From assembly GCA_036435485.1 (NCBI GenBank), contig CM071598.1:226936648-227000647 (forward strand): a stretch of DNA of 64,000 nucleotides. Reading direction: 5' to 3'. This document shows positions 12,201 to 25,500 of the stretch, in pieces (the first letter of the stretch is position 1; every line of letters begins with the position of its first letter). The DNA comes from Saposhnikovia divaricata (lineage: Eukaryota > Streptophyta > Magnoliopsida > Apiales > Apiaceae). The notes beneath the pieces are model-generated. The model ran no database searches and was not told the DNA's origin. It saw only the letters and a program-made list of their open reading frames with translations. Made by a program: the position numbers and the translations under genes.

Positions 12201-13014
12201 GTAAAAATATCCACAAAATGGTTCGACCCGATTTTTTAACAATATCCCGTGTACTAACACCTTTGAGAATTTTCCGAAAACCGAGTTTCGATCATATCAG
12301 CTCCGATTCCGGTCCGAACTGCGTCAAATTAAATTTCGTTGAATTCCAATCACCCATAGGAACAAAATATGTAAAAATATCCACAAAATGGTCAGACTCG
12401 ATTTTTAACAATATCCCGTGTACTAACACCTTTGAGGATTATCCAAAAACCGAGTTTTGACTATATCAGCTCCGATTCAGGTCTGAATTGTGTCAAATAA
12501 AATTTCGTTGAATTCCAATAACCCATAGAAACAAAATATGTAAAAATATCCACAAAATGGTCCGACTCGATTTTTAACAATATCCCGTGTACTAACCCCT
12601 TTGAGGATTATCCAAAAACCGAGTTTTGACTATATCAGCTCCGATTCAGGTCTGAATTGTGTCAAATAAAATTTCGTTGAATTCCAATAACCCATAAGAA
12701 CAAAATATGTAAAAATATCCTTAAAATGGTCCGATTCGATTTTTAACAATATCCTGTGTACTAACCACTTTGAGGATTATCCGAAATCCGAGTTTCGATC
12801 ATATCAGCTCCGATTCAGGTCTGAATTGCGTCAAATAAAATTTTGTTGAATTTCAATAACCCATAGGAACAAAATATGTAAAAATATCCACAAAATGGTC
12901 CGACTCAATTTTTAACAATATCCCGTGTACTAAACCCTTTGAGAAATTTCCGAAAACCGAGTTTCGATCATATCAGCTCCGATTCAGGTCTGAATTGCAT
13001 CAAATAAAATTTCA
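9295..13014. repeat. Two tandem 1860-bp 11-mer HORs
   Basis: Copies run 9295-11154 and 11155-13014, order ABCD'XE-A'H'F'G'E. The 1860-bp period is 11 x 169 plus 1. Both copies carry the same T6 run in A' and the same caaattaaatttcg variant. The pre-A junction at 11138 and 12998 reads tgcatc in both, but tgcgtc before the first copy. Confidence 0.88.
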
Positions 13015-13859
13015 TTGAATTCCAATAACCCATAGGAACAAAATAAGTAAAAATATCCACAAAATGGTTCGACCCGATTTTTAACAATATCCCGTGTACT
13101 AACACCTTTGAGAATTTTCCGAAAACCGAGTTTCGATCATATCAGCTCCGATTCAGGTCTGAATTGCGTCAAATAAAATTTTGTTGAATTTTAATAACCC
13201 ATAGGAACAAAATATGTAAAAATATCCACAAAATGGTCCGACTCGATTTTTAACAATATCCCGTGTACTAACCCCTTTGAGGAATATCCAAAAACCCAGT
13301 TTTGACTATATCAGCTCCGATTCAGGTCTGAATTGTGTCAAATAAAATTTCGTTGAATTCCAATAACCCATAGGAACAAAATATTTAAAAATATCCTAAA
13401 AATGGTCGGACTCGATTTTTAACAATATCCCGTGTACAAACCACTTTGAGGATTATCCAAAAACTGAGTTTCGATCATATCAGCTCCGATTCAGGTCTGA
13501 ATTGCGTGAAATAAAATTTTGTTGAATTTCAATAACCCATAGGAACAAAATATGTAAAAATATCCACAAAATGGTCCGACTCGATTTTTAACAATATCCC
13601 GTGTACTAACCCCTTTGAGGATTATCCAAAAACCCAGTTTTGACTATATCAGCTCCGATTCAGGTCTGAATTGTGTCAAATAAAATTTCGTTGAATTCCA
13701 ATAACCCATAAGAACAAAATATGTAAAAATATCCTTAAAATGGTCCGATTCGACTTTTAACAATATCCCGTGTACTAACCACTTTGAGGATTATCCGAAA
13801 ACCGAGTTTCGATCATATCAGCTCCGATTCAGGTTCGAACAGCGTCAAATAAAATTTTG

Positions 13860-14028
13860 TTGAATTTCAATAACCCATAGGAACAAAATATGTAAAAATA
13901 TCCACAAAATGGTCCGACTTGATTTTTAACAATATCCCGTGTACTAACCCCTTTGAGAATTTTCCGAAAACCGAGTTTCCATCATATCAGCTCCGATTCC
14001 AGTCCGAGCTGCGTCAAATAAAATTTCG
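13860..14028. repeat. Class K monomer (first copy)
   Basis: Marked by ggtccgacttg, gagaattttccg, gagtttccatcat and tccagtccgagctg. I first see it here. It recurs in every HOR from 13 to 26 kb and in modified form to the end of the window, always directly before class L in the first 26 kb. Confidence 0.85.
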
Positions 14029-14198
14029 TTGAATTCCAATAAACCATAGGAACAAAATATTTAAAAGTATCCACAAAATTGACCAACTCAATTTTTTAAC
14101 AATATCCCGTGTACTAACCCTTTTGAGGATTATCCAAAAACCGAGATTTAACTATATCAGCTCCGATTCAGGTTTGAATTGCGTCAAATAAAATTTCG
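14029..14198. repeat. Class L monomer (first copy, 170 bp)
   Basis: The most divergent class: aataaaccatagg, atatttaaaagtatcc, attgaccaactc, a T6 run (1 bp insertion), cccttttgagg and gagatttaactat. It is absent from the first 14 kb. The gaccaactc anchor then recurs, for example at 15434, 17294, 18646, 19998, 21350, 23546, 40785, 42306, 43659, 45012, 47638, 50264 and 52969, which makes it a good ruler for HOR period. Confidence 0.9.
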
Positions 14199-14367
14199 TT
14201 GAATTCCAATAACCCCTAAGAACAAAATATATAAAAATATCCACAAAATGGTCCGACTCAATTTTTAACAATATCCCGTGTATTAACCCCTTTGAGAATT
14301 TTCCGAAAACCGAGTTTCGATCATATCAGCTCCGATTCAGGTCTGAATTGCGTCAAATAAAATTTCA
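14199..14367. repeat. Class M monomer (first copy)
   Basis: Marked by aacccctaagaac and atatataaaaatatcc. It follows class L and closes the HORs between 13 and 21.6 kb. The G-to-A change in atatgtaaaa creates a TATA-box-like string at 14228-14236. Confidence 0.85.
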
Positions 14368-15720
14368 TTGAATTCCAATAACCCATAGGAACAAAATATG
14401 TAAAAATATCCACAAAATGGTTCGACCCGATTTTTAACAATATCCCGTGTACTAACACCTTTGAGAATTTTCCGAAAACCGAGTTTCGATCATATCAGCT
14501 CCGATTCAGGTCTGAATTGCGTCAAATAAAATTTTGTTGAATTTTAATAACCCATAGGAACAAAATATGTAAAAATATCCACAAAATGGTCCGACTCGAT
14601 TTTTAATAATATCCCGTGTACTAACCCCTTTGAGGAATATCCAAAAACCCAGTTTTGACTATATCAGCTCCGATTCAGGTCTGAATTGTGTCAAATAAAA
14701 TTTCATTGAATTCCAATAACCCATAGGAACAAAATATTTAAAAATATCCTAAAAATGGCCGGACTCGATTTTTAACAATATCCCGTGTACAAACCACTTT
14801 GAGGATTATCCGAAAACTGGGTTTCGATCATATCAGCTCCGATTCAGGTCTGAATTGCGTCAAATAAAATTTTGTTGAATTTCAATAACCCATAGGAACA
14901 AAATATGTAAAAATATCCACAAAATGGTCCGACTCGATTTTTAACAATATCCCGTGTACTAACCCCTTTGAGGATTATCCAAAAACCCAGTTTTGACTAT
15001 ATCAGCTCCGATTCAGGTCTGAATTGTGTCAAATAAAATTTCGTTGAATTCCAATAACCCATAAGAACAAAATATGTAAAAATATCCTTAAAATGGTCCG
15101 ATTCGACTTTTAACAATATCCCGTGTACTAACCACTTTGAGGATTATCCGAAAACCGAGTTTCGATCATATCAGCTCCGATTCAGGTTTGAACAGCGTCA
15201 AATAAAATTTTGTTGAATTTCAATAACCCATAGGAACAAAATATGTAAAAATATCCACAAAATGGTCCGACTTGATTTTTAACAATATCCCGTGTACTAA
15301 CCCCTTTGAGAATTTTCCGAAAACCGAGTTTCCATCATATCAGCTCCGATTCCAGTCCGAGCTGCGTCAAATAAAATTTCGTTGAATTCCAATAAACCAT
15401 AGGAACAAAATATTTAAAAGTATCCACAAAATTGACCAACTCAATTTTTTAACAATATCCCGTGTACTAACCCTTTTGAGGATTATCCAAAAACCGAGAT
15501 TTAACTATATCAGCTCCGATTCAGGTTTGAATTGCGTCAAATAAAATTTCGTTGAATTCCAATAACCCCTAAGAACAAAATATATAAAAATATCCACAAA
15601 ATGGTCCAACTCGATTTTTAACAATATCCCGTGTACTAACCCCTTTGAGAATTTTCCGAAAACCGAGTTTCGATCATATCAGCTCCGATTCAGGTCTGAA
15701 TTGCGTCAAATAAAATTTTG

Positions 15721-16564
15721 TTGAATTTCAATAACCATAGGAACAAAATATGTAAAAATATCCAAAAAATGGTTCGACCCGATTTTTAACAATATCCTGT
15801 GTACTAACACCTTTGAAAATTTTCCGAAAACCGAGTTTCGATCATATCAGCTCCGTATCCGGTCCGAACTGCGTCAAATAAAATTTCGTTGAATTCCAAT
15901 AACCTATAGGAACAAAATATGTAAAAATATCCACAAAATGGTCCGACTCGATTTTTAACAATATCCCGTGTACTAACCCCTTTGAGGATTATCCAAAAAC
16001 CGAGTTTTGAGTATATCAGCTCCGATTCAGGTCTGAATTGTGTCAAATAAAATTTCGTTGAATTCCAATAACCCATAAGAACAAAATATGTAAAAATATC
16101 CTTAAAATGGTCCAATTCGATTTTTAACAATATCCCGTGTACTAACCACTTTGAGGATTATCCGAAATCCGAGTTCCGATCATATCAGCTCCGATTCAGG
16201 TCTGAATTGCGTCAAATAAAATTTTGTTGAATTTCAATAACCCATAGGAACAAAATATGTAAAAATATCCACAAAATGGTCCGACTCAATTTTTAACAAT
16301 ATCCCGTGTACTAACCCCTTTGAGAAATTTCCGAAAACCGAGTTTCGACTATATCAGCTCCGATTCAGGTCTGAATTGCGTCAAATAAAATTTTGTTGAA
16401 TTTCAATAACCCATAGGAACAAAATATGTAAAAATATCCACAAAATGGTCCGACTCAATTTTTAACAATATCCCGTGTACTAACCCCTTTGAGAAATTTC
16501 CGAAAACCGAGTTTCGATCATATCAGCTCCGATTCAGGTCTGAATTGCGTCAAATAAAATTTCA
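15721..16564. repeat. Five-monomer insert A''-N-G-E-E
   Basis: Monomers start at 15721, 15889, 16058, 16227 and 16396. A'' carries ataaccatagg, atcctgtg and ctccgtatccgg. N carries gagttttgagtatatc. The start of this insert recurs 5916 bp on, at 21637. The two adjacent E monomers are a local dimer. Confidence 0.75.
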
Positions 16565-17580
16565 TTGAATTCCAATAACCCATAGGAACAAAATATGTAA
16601 AAATATCCACAAAATGGTTCGACCCGATTTTTAACAATATCCCGTGTACTAACACCTTTGAGAATTTTCCGAAAACCGAGTTTCGATCATATCAGCTCCG
16701 ATTCAGGTCTGAATTGCGTCAAATAAAATTTTGTTGAATTTTAATAACCCATAAGAACAAAATATGTAAAAATATCCACAAAATGGTCCGACTCGATTTT
16801 TAACAATATCCCGTGTACTAACCCCTTTGAGGAATATCCAAAAACCCAGTTTTGACTATATCAGCTCCGATTCAGGTCTGAATTGTGTCAAATAAAATTT
16901 CGTTGAATTCCAATAACCCATAGGAACAAAATATTTAAAAAATATCCTTAAAATGGTCCGATTCGACTTTTAACAATATCCCGTGTACTAACCACTTTGA
17001 GGATTATCCGAAAACCGAGTTTCGATCATATCAGCTCCGATTCAGGTTCGAACAGCGTCAAATAAAATTTTGTTGAATTTCAATAACCCATAGGAACAAA
17101 ATATGTAAAAATATCCACAAAATGGTCCGACTTGATTTTTAACAATATCCCGTGTACTAACCCCTTTGAGAATTTTCCGAAAACCGAGTTTCCATCATAT
17201 CAGCTCCGATTCCAGTCCGAGCTGCGTCAAATAAAATTTCGTTGAATTCCAATAAACCATAGGAACAAAATATTTAAAAGTATCCACAAAATTGACCAAC
17301 TCAATTTTTTAACAATATCCCGTGTACTAACCCTTTTGAGGATTATCCAAAAACCGAGATTTAACTATATCAGCTCCGATTCAGGTTTGAATTGCGTCAA
17401 ATAAAATTTCGTTGAATTCCAATAACCCCTAAGAACAAAATATATAAAAATATCCACAAAATGGTCCGACTCAATTTTTAACAATATCCCGTGTACTAAC
17501 CCCTTTGAGAATTTTCCGAAAACCGAGTTTCGATCATATCAGCTCCGATTCAGGTCTGAATTGCGTCAAATAAAATTTCA
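16565..17580. repeat. Shortened 6-mer HOR with chimeric C/G monomer
   Basis: Order A, B, C/G hybrid, K, L, M. The hybrid (16903-17072) begins as class C (ataggaac, atattt) and continues as class G (ccttaaaatggtccgattcgac), with one extra A in the A-run at the switch. It replaces C-F-G of the neighbouring 8-mers, so two monomers were lost by exchange inside the A-rich segment. Confidence 0.85.
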
Positions 17581-20500
17581 TTGAATTCCAATAACCCATA
17601 GGAACAAAATATGTAAAAATATCCACAAAATGGTTCGACCCGATTTTTAACAATATCCCGTGTACTAACACCTTTGAGAATTTTCCGAAAACCGAGTTTC
17701 GATCATATCAGCTCCGATTCAGGTCTGAATTGCGTCAAATAAAATTTTGTTGAATTTTAATAACCCATAGGAACAAAATATGTAAAAATATCCACAAAAT
17801 GGTCCGACTCGATTTTTAACAATATCCCGTGTACTACCCCTTTGAGGAATATCCAAAAACCCAGTTTTGACTATATTAGCTCCGATTCAGGTCTGAATTG
17901 TGTCAAATAAAATTTCGTTGAATTCCAATAACCCATAGGAACAAAATATTTAAAACTATCCTAAAAATGGCCGGACTCGATTTTTAACAATATCCCGTGT
18001 ACAAACCACTTTGAGGATTATCCGAAAACTGGGTTTCGATCATATCAGCTCCGATTCAGGTCTGAATTGCGTCAAATAAAATTTTGTTGAATTTCAATAA
18101 CCCATAGGAACAAAATATGTAAAAATATCCACAAAATGGTCCGACTCGATTTTTAACAATATCCCGTGTACTAACCCCTTTGAGGATTATCCAAAAACCC
18201 AGTTTTGACTATATCAGCTCCGATTCAGGTCTGAATTGTGTCAAATAAAATTTCGTTGAATTCCAATAACCCATAAGAACAAAATATGTAAAAATATCCT
18301 TAAAATGGTCCGATTCGACTTTTAACAATATCCCGTGTACTAACCACTTTGAGGATTATCCGAAAACCGAGTTTCGATCATATCAGCTCCGATTCAGGTT
18401 CGAACAGCGTCAAATAAAATTTTGTTGAATTTCAATAACCCATAGGAACAAAATATGTAAAAATATCCACAAAATGGTCCGACTTGATTTTTAACAATAT
18501 CCCGTGTACTAACCCCTTTGAGAATTTTCCGAAAACCGAGTTTCCATCATATCAGCTCCGATTCCAGTCCGAGCTGCGTCAAATAAAATTTCGTTGAATT
18601 CCAATAAACCATAGGAACAAAATATTTAAAAGTATCCACAAAATTGACCAACTCAATTTTTTAACAATATCCCGTGTACTAACCCTTTTGAGGATTATCC
18701 AAAAACCGAGATTTAACTATATCAGCTCCGATTCAGGTTTGAATTGCGTCAAATAAAATTTCGTTGAATTCCAATAACCCCTAAGAACAAAATATATAAA
18801 AATATCCACAAAATGGTCCGACTCAATTTTTAACAATATCCCGTGTACTAACCCCTTTGAGAATTTTCCGAAAACCGAGTTTCGATCATATCAGCTCCGA
18901 TTCAGGTCTGAATTGCGTCAAATAAAATTTCATTGAATTCCAATAACCCATAGGAACAAAATATGTAAAAATATCCACAAAATGGTTCGACCCGATTTTT
19001 AACAATATCCCGTGTACTAACACCTTTGAGAATTTTCCGAAAACCGAGTTTCGATCATATCAGCTCCGATTCAGGTCTGAATTGCGTCAAATAAAATTTT
19101 GTTGAATTTTAATAACCCATAGGAACAAAATATGTAAAAATATCCACAAAATGGTCCGACTCGATTTTTAACAATATCCCGTGTACTACCCCTTTGAGGA
19201 ATATCCAAAAACCCAGTTTTGACTATATTAGCTCCGATTCAGGTCTGAATTGTGTCAAATAAAATTTCGTTGAATTCCAATAACCCATAGGAACAAAATA
19301 TTTAAAAATATCCTAAAAATGGCCGGACTCGATTTTTAACAATATCCCGTGTACAAACCACTTTGAGGATTATCCGAAAACTGGGTTTCGATCATATCAG
19401 CTCCGATTCAGGTCTGAATTGCGTCAAATAAAATTTTGTTGAATTTCAATAACCCATAGGAACAAAATATGTAAAAATATCCACAAAATGGTCCGACTCG
19501 ATTTTTAACAATATCCCGTGTACTAACCCCTTTGAGGATTATCCAAAAACCCAGTTTTGACTATATCAGCTCCGATTCAGGTCTGAATTGTGTCAAATAA
19601 AATTTCGTTGAATTCCAATAACCCATAAGAACAAAATATGTAAAAATATCCTTAAAATGGTCCGATTCGACTTTTAACAATATCCCGTGTACTAACCACT
19701 TTGAGGATTATCCGAAAACCGAGTTTCGATCATATCAGCTCCGATTCAGGTTCGAACAGCGTCAAATAAAATTTTGTTGAATTTCAATAACCCATAGGAA
19801 CAAAATATGTAAAAATATCCACAAAATGGTCCGACTTGATTTTTAACAATATCCCGTGTACTAACCCCTTTGAGAATTTTCCGAAAACCGAGTTTCCATC
19901 ATATCAGCTCCGATTCCAGTCCGAGCTGCGTCAAATAAAATTTCGTTGAATTCCAATAAACCATAGGAACAAAATATTTAAAAGTATCCACAAAATTGAC
20001 CAACTCAATTTTTTAACAATATCCCGTGTACTAACCCTTTTGAGGATTATCCAAAAACCGAGATTTAACTATATCAGCTCCGATTCAGGTTTGAATTGCG
20101 TCAAATAAAATTTCGTTGAATTCCAATAACCCCTAAGAACAAAATATATAAAAATATCCACAAAATGGTCCGACTCAATTTTTAACAATATCCCGTGTAC
20201 TAACCCCTTTGAGAATTTTCCGAAAACCGAGTTTCGATCATATCAGCTCCGATTCAGGTCTGAATTGCGTCAAATAAAATTTCATTGAATTCCAATAACC
20301 CATAGGAACAAAATATGTAAAAATATCCACAAAATGGTTCGACCCGATTTTTAACAATATCCCGTGTACTAACACCTTTGAGAATTTTCCGAAAACCGAG
20401 TTTCGATCATATCAGCTCCGATTCAGGTCTGAATTGCGTCAAATAAAATTTTGTTGAATTTTAATAACCCATAGGAACAAAATATGTAAAAATATCCACA

Positions 20501-21636
20501 AAATGGTCCGACTCGATTTTTAACAATATCCCGTGTACTACCCCTTTGAGGAATATCCAAAAACCCAGTTTTGACTATATTAGCTCCGATTCAGGTCTGA
20601 ATTGTGTCAAATAAAATTTCGTTGAATTCCAATAACCCATAGGAACAAAATATTTAAAAATATCCTAAAAATGGCCGGACTCGATTTTTAACAATATCCC
20701 GTGTACAAACCACTTTGAGGATTATCCGAAAACTGGGTTTCGATCATATCAGCTCCGATTCAGGTCTGAATTGCGTCAAATAAAATTTTGTTGAATTTCA
20801 ATAACCCATAGGAACAAAATATGTAAAAATATCCACAAAATGGTCCGACTCGATTTTTAACAATATCCCGTGTACTAACCCCTTTGAGGATTATCCAAAA
20901 ACCCAGTTTTGACTATATCAGCTCCGATTCAGGTCTGAATTGTGTCAAATAAAATTTCGTTGAATTCCAATAACCCATAAGAACAAAATATGTAAAAATA
21001 TCCTTAAAATGGTCCGATTCGACTTTTAACAATATCCCGTGTACTAACCACTTTGAGGATTATCCGAAAACCGAGTTTCGATCATATCAGCTCCGATTCA
21101 GGTTCGAACAGCGTCAAATAAAATTTTGTTGAATTTCAATAACCCATAGGAACAAAATATGTAAAAATATCCACAAAATGGTCCGACTTGATTTTTAACA
21201 ATATCCCGTGTACTAACCCCTTTGAGAATTTTCCGAAAACCGAGTTTCCATCATATCAGCTCCGATTCCAGTCCGAGCTGCGTCAAATAAAATTTCGTTG
21301 AATTCCAATAAACCATAGGAACAAAATATTTAAAAGTATCCACAAAATTGACCAACTCAATTTTTTAACAATATCCCGTGTACTAACCCTTTTGAGGATT
21401 ATCCAAAAACCGAGATTTAACTATATTAGCTCCGATTCAGGTTTGAATTGCGTCAAATAAAATTTCGTTGAATTCCAATAACCCCTAAGAACAAAATATA
21501 TAAAAATATCCACAAAATGGTCCAACTCGATTTTTAACAATATCCCGTGTACTAACCCCTTTGAGAATTTTCCGAAAACCGAGTTTCGATCATATGAGCT
21601 CCGATTCAGGTCTGAATTGCGTCAAATAAAATTTTG
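17581..21636. repeat. Three tandem 1352-bp 8-mer HORs (ABC-FGKLM)
   Basis: Copies run 17581-18932, 18933-20284 and 20285-21636. All share the 1-bp deletion gtactacccc in B and the T6 insertion in L, which cancel to give exactly 1352 bp. The L anchors at 17294, 18646, 19998 and 21350 confirm the spacing. I saw only scattered single-base differences: aaaactatcc in the first copy, and a changed M monomer and tattagctcc in the last. Confidence 0.9.
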
Positions 21637-22583
21637 TTGAATTTCAATAACCATAGGAACAAAATATGTAAAAATATCCACAAAATGGTTCGACCCGATT
21701 TTTAACAATATCCTGTGTACTAACACCTTTGAAAATTTTCCGAAAACCGAGTTTCGATCATATCAGCTCCGTATCCGGTCCGAACTGCGTCAAATAAAAT
21801 TTCGTTGAATTCCAATAACCCATAGGAACAAAATATGTAAAAATATCCACAAAATGGTCCGACTCGATTTTTAACAATATCCCGTGTACTAACCCCTTTG
21901 AGGATTATCCAAAAACCGAGTTTTGAGTATATCAGCTCCGATTCAGGTCTGAATTGTGTCAAATAAAATTTCGTTGAATTCCAATAACCCATAAGAACAA
22001 AATATGTAAAAATATCCTTAAAATGGTCCGATTCGATTTTTAACAATATCCCGTGTACTAACCACTTTGAGGATTATCCGAAATCCGAGTTTCGATCATA
22101 TCAGCTCCGATTCAGGTCTGAATTGCGTCAAATAAAATTTTGTTGAATTTCAATAACCCATAGGAACAAAATATGTAAAAATATCCACAAAATGGTCCGA
22201 CCCGATTTTTAACAATATCCCGTGTACTAACACCTTTGAGAATTTTCCGAAAACCGAGTTTCGATCATATCAGCTCCGATTCAGGTCTGAATTGCGTCAA
22301 ATAAAATTTTGTTGAATTTTAATAACCCATAGGAACAAAATATGTAAAAATATCCACAAAATGGTCCGACTCGATTTTTAACAATATCCCGTGTACTAAC
22401 CCCTTTGAGGAATATCCAAAAACCCAGTTTTGACTATATCAGCTCCGATTCAGGTCTGAATTGCGTCAAATAAAATTTTGTTGAATTTCAATAACCCATA
22501 GGAACAAAATATGTAAAAATATCCACAAAATGGTCCGACTCAATTTTTAACAATATCCCGTGTACTAACCCCTTTGAGAAATT
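21637..22583. repeat. Transition segment with hybrid monomers
   Basis: Order A'', N, G, an E/A hybrid (22143: class E start, ggtccgacccg centre, ctaacacc), B (22312) and part of E (22481). It relates to 15721-16564 but with a different tail. The B monomer ends in gaattgcg, not the usual gaattgtg, which suggests a further switch near its end. Confidence 0.7.
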
Positions 22584-25500
22584 TCCGAAAACCGAGTTTC
22601 GATCATATCAGCTCCGATTCAGGTCTGAATTGCGTCAAATAAAATTTATTGAATTCCAATAACCCATAGGAACAAAATATGTAAAAATATCCACAAAATG
22701 GTTCGACCCGATTTTTAACAATATCCCGTGTACTAACACCTTTGAGAATTTTCCGAAAACCGAGTTTCGATCATATCAGCTCCGATTCAGGTCTGAATTG
22801 CGTCAAATAAAATTTTGTTGAATTTTAATAACCCATAAGAACAAAATATGTAAAAATATCCACAAAATGGTCCGACTCGATTTTTAACAATATCCCGTGT
22901 ACTAACCCCTTTGAGGAATATCCAAAAACCCAGTTTTGACTATATCAGCTCCGATTCAGGTCTGAATTGTGTCAAATAAAATTTCGTTGAATTCCAATAA
23001 CCCATAGGAACAAAATATGTAAAAATATCCACATAATGGTCCGACTTGATTTTTAACAATATCCCGTGTACTAACCCCTTTGAGGATTATCCAAAAACCC
23101 AGTTTTGACTATATCAGCTCCGATTCAGGTCTGAATTGTGTCAAATAAAATTTCGTTGAATTCCGATAACCCATAAGAACAAAATATGTAAAAATATCCT
23201 TAAAATGGTCCGATTCGACTTTTAACAATATCCCGTGTACTAACCACTTTGAGGATTATCCGAAAACCGAGTTTCGATCATATCAGCTCCGATTCAGGTT
23301 CGAACAGCGTCAAATAAAATTTTGTTGAATTTCAATAACCCATAGGAACAAAATATGTAAAAATATCCACAAAATGGTCCGACTTGATTTTTAACAATAT
23401 CCAGTGTACTAACCCCTTTGAGAATTTTCCGAAAACCGAGTTTCCATCATATCAGCTCCGATTCCAGTCCGAGCTGCGTCAAATAAAATTTCGTTGAATT
23501 CCAATAAACCATAGGAACAAAATATTTAAAAGTATCCACAAAATTGACCAACTCAATTTTTTAACAATATCCCGTGTATTAACCCTTTTGAGGATTATCC
23601 AAAAACCGAGATTTAACTATATCAGCTCCGATTCAGGTCTGAATTGCGTCAAATAAAATTTTGTTGAATTTCAATAACCCATAGAAACAAAATATGTAAA
23701 AATATCCACAAAATGGTCCGACTCGATTTTTAACAATATCCCGTGTACTAACCCCTTTGAGGATTATCCGAAAACCGAGTTTCGATCATATCAGCTCCGA
23801 TTCAGGTCTGAATTGTGTCAAATAAAATTTCGTTGAATTCCAATAACCCATAAGAATAAAATATGTAAAAATATCCTTAAAATGGTCCGATTCGATTTTT
23901 AACAATATCCCGTGTACTAACCACTTTGAGGATTATCCGAAAACCGAGTTTCGATCATATCAGCTCCGATTCAGGTATGAATTGCGTCAAATAAAATTTT
24001 GTTGAATTTCAATAACCCATAGGAACAAAATATGTAAAAATATCCACAAAATGGTTCGACCCGATTTTTAACAATATCCTGTGTACTAACACCTTTGAGA
24101 ATTTTCCGAAAACCGAGTTTCGATCATATCAGCTCCGATTCCGGTCCGAACTGCGTCAAATAAAATTTCGTTGAATTCCAATAACCCATAGAAACAAAAT
24201 ATGTAAAAATATCCACAAAATGGTCCGACTCGATTTTTAACAATATCCCGTGTACTAACCCCTTTGAGGATTATCCAAAAACCGAGTTTTGAGTATATCA
24301 GCTCCGATTCAGGTCTGAATTGTGTCAAATAAAATTTCGTTGAATTCCAATAACCCATAAGAACAAAATATGTAAAAATATCCTTAAAATGGTCCGATTC
24401 GATTTTTAACAATATCCCGTGTACTAACCACTTTGAGGATTATCCGAAATCCGAGTTTCGATCATATCAGCTCCGATTCAGGTCTGAATTGCGTCAAATA
24501 AAATTTTGTTGAATTTCAATAACCCATAGGAACAAAATATGTAAAAATATCCACAAAATGGTCCGACTCAATTTTTAACAATATCCCGTGTACTAACCCC
24601 TTTGAGAAATTTCCGAAAACTGAGTTTCGATCATATCAGCTCCGATTCAGGTCTGAATTGCGTCAAATAAAATTTCATTGAATTCCAATAACCCATAGGA
24701 ACAAAATATGTAAAAATATCCACAAAATGGTTCGACCCGATTTTTAACAATATCCCGTGTACTAACACCTTTGAGAATTTTCCGAAAACCGAGTTTCGAT
24801 CATATCAGCTCCGATTCAGGTCTGAATTGCGTCAAATAAAATTTTGTTGAATTTTAATAACCCATAGGAACAAAATATGTAAAAATATCCACAAAATGGT
24901 CCGACTCGATTTTTAACAATATCCCGTGTACTAACCCCTTTGAGGAATATCCAAAAACCCAGTTTTGACTATATCAGCTCCGATTCAGGTCTGAATTGTG
25001 TCAAATAAAATTTCGTTGAATTCCAATAACCCATAGGAACAAAATATTTAAAAATATCCTAAAAATGGCCGGACTCGATTTTTAACAATATCCCGTGTAC
25101 AAACCACTTTGAGGATTATCCGAAAACTGGGTTTCGATCATATCAGCTCCGATTCAGGTCTGAATTGCGTCAAATAAAATTTTGTTGAATTTCAATAACC
25201 CATAGGAACAAAATATGTAAAAATATCCACAAAATGGTCCGACTCGTTTTTTAACAATATCCCGTGTACTAACCCCTTTGAGGATTATCCAAAAACCCAG
25301 TTTTGACTATATCAACTCCGATTCAGGTCTGAATTGTGTAAAATAAAATTTCGTTGAATTCCAATAACCCATAAGAACAAAATATGTAAAAATATCCTTA
25401 AAATGGTCCGATTCGACTTTTAACAATATCCCGTGTACTAACCACTTTGAGTTTTATCCGAAAACCGAGTTTCGATCATATCAGCTCCGATTCAGGTTCG

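Larger units (their letters stand above)
13015..15720. repeat. Two 1353-bp 8-mer HORs (ABC-FGKLM)
   Basis: Copies run 13015-14367 and 14368-15720. These are the first HORs with K, L and M, so the array changes composition here. The second copy ends in an M variant (ggtccaactcg), which recurs at about 21.5 kb before the same A''-N-G run. Confidence 0.85.

Noticed and set aside
15804..16130. 108-codon minus strand ORF, with copies at 21720-22046, 24086-24412, 31015-31341 and 55874-56200
   Set aside because: The two halves are the same monomer strand in different frames. The spacing between copies (5916, 6929 bp) equals HOR or segmental duplication offsets. There is no independent evidence of coding.
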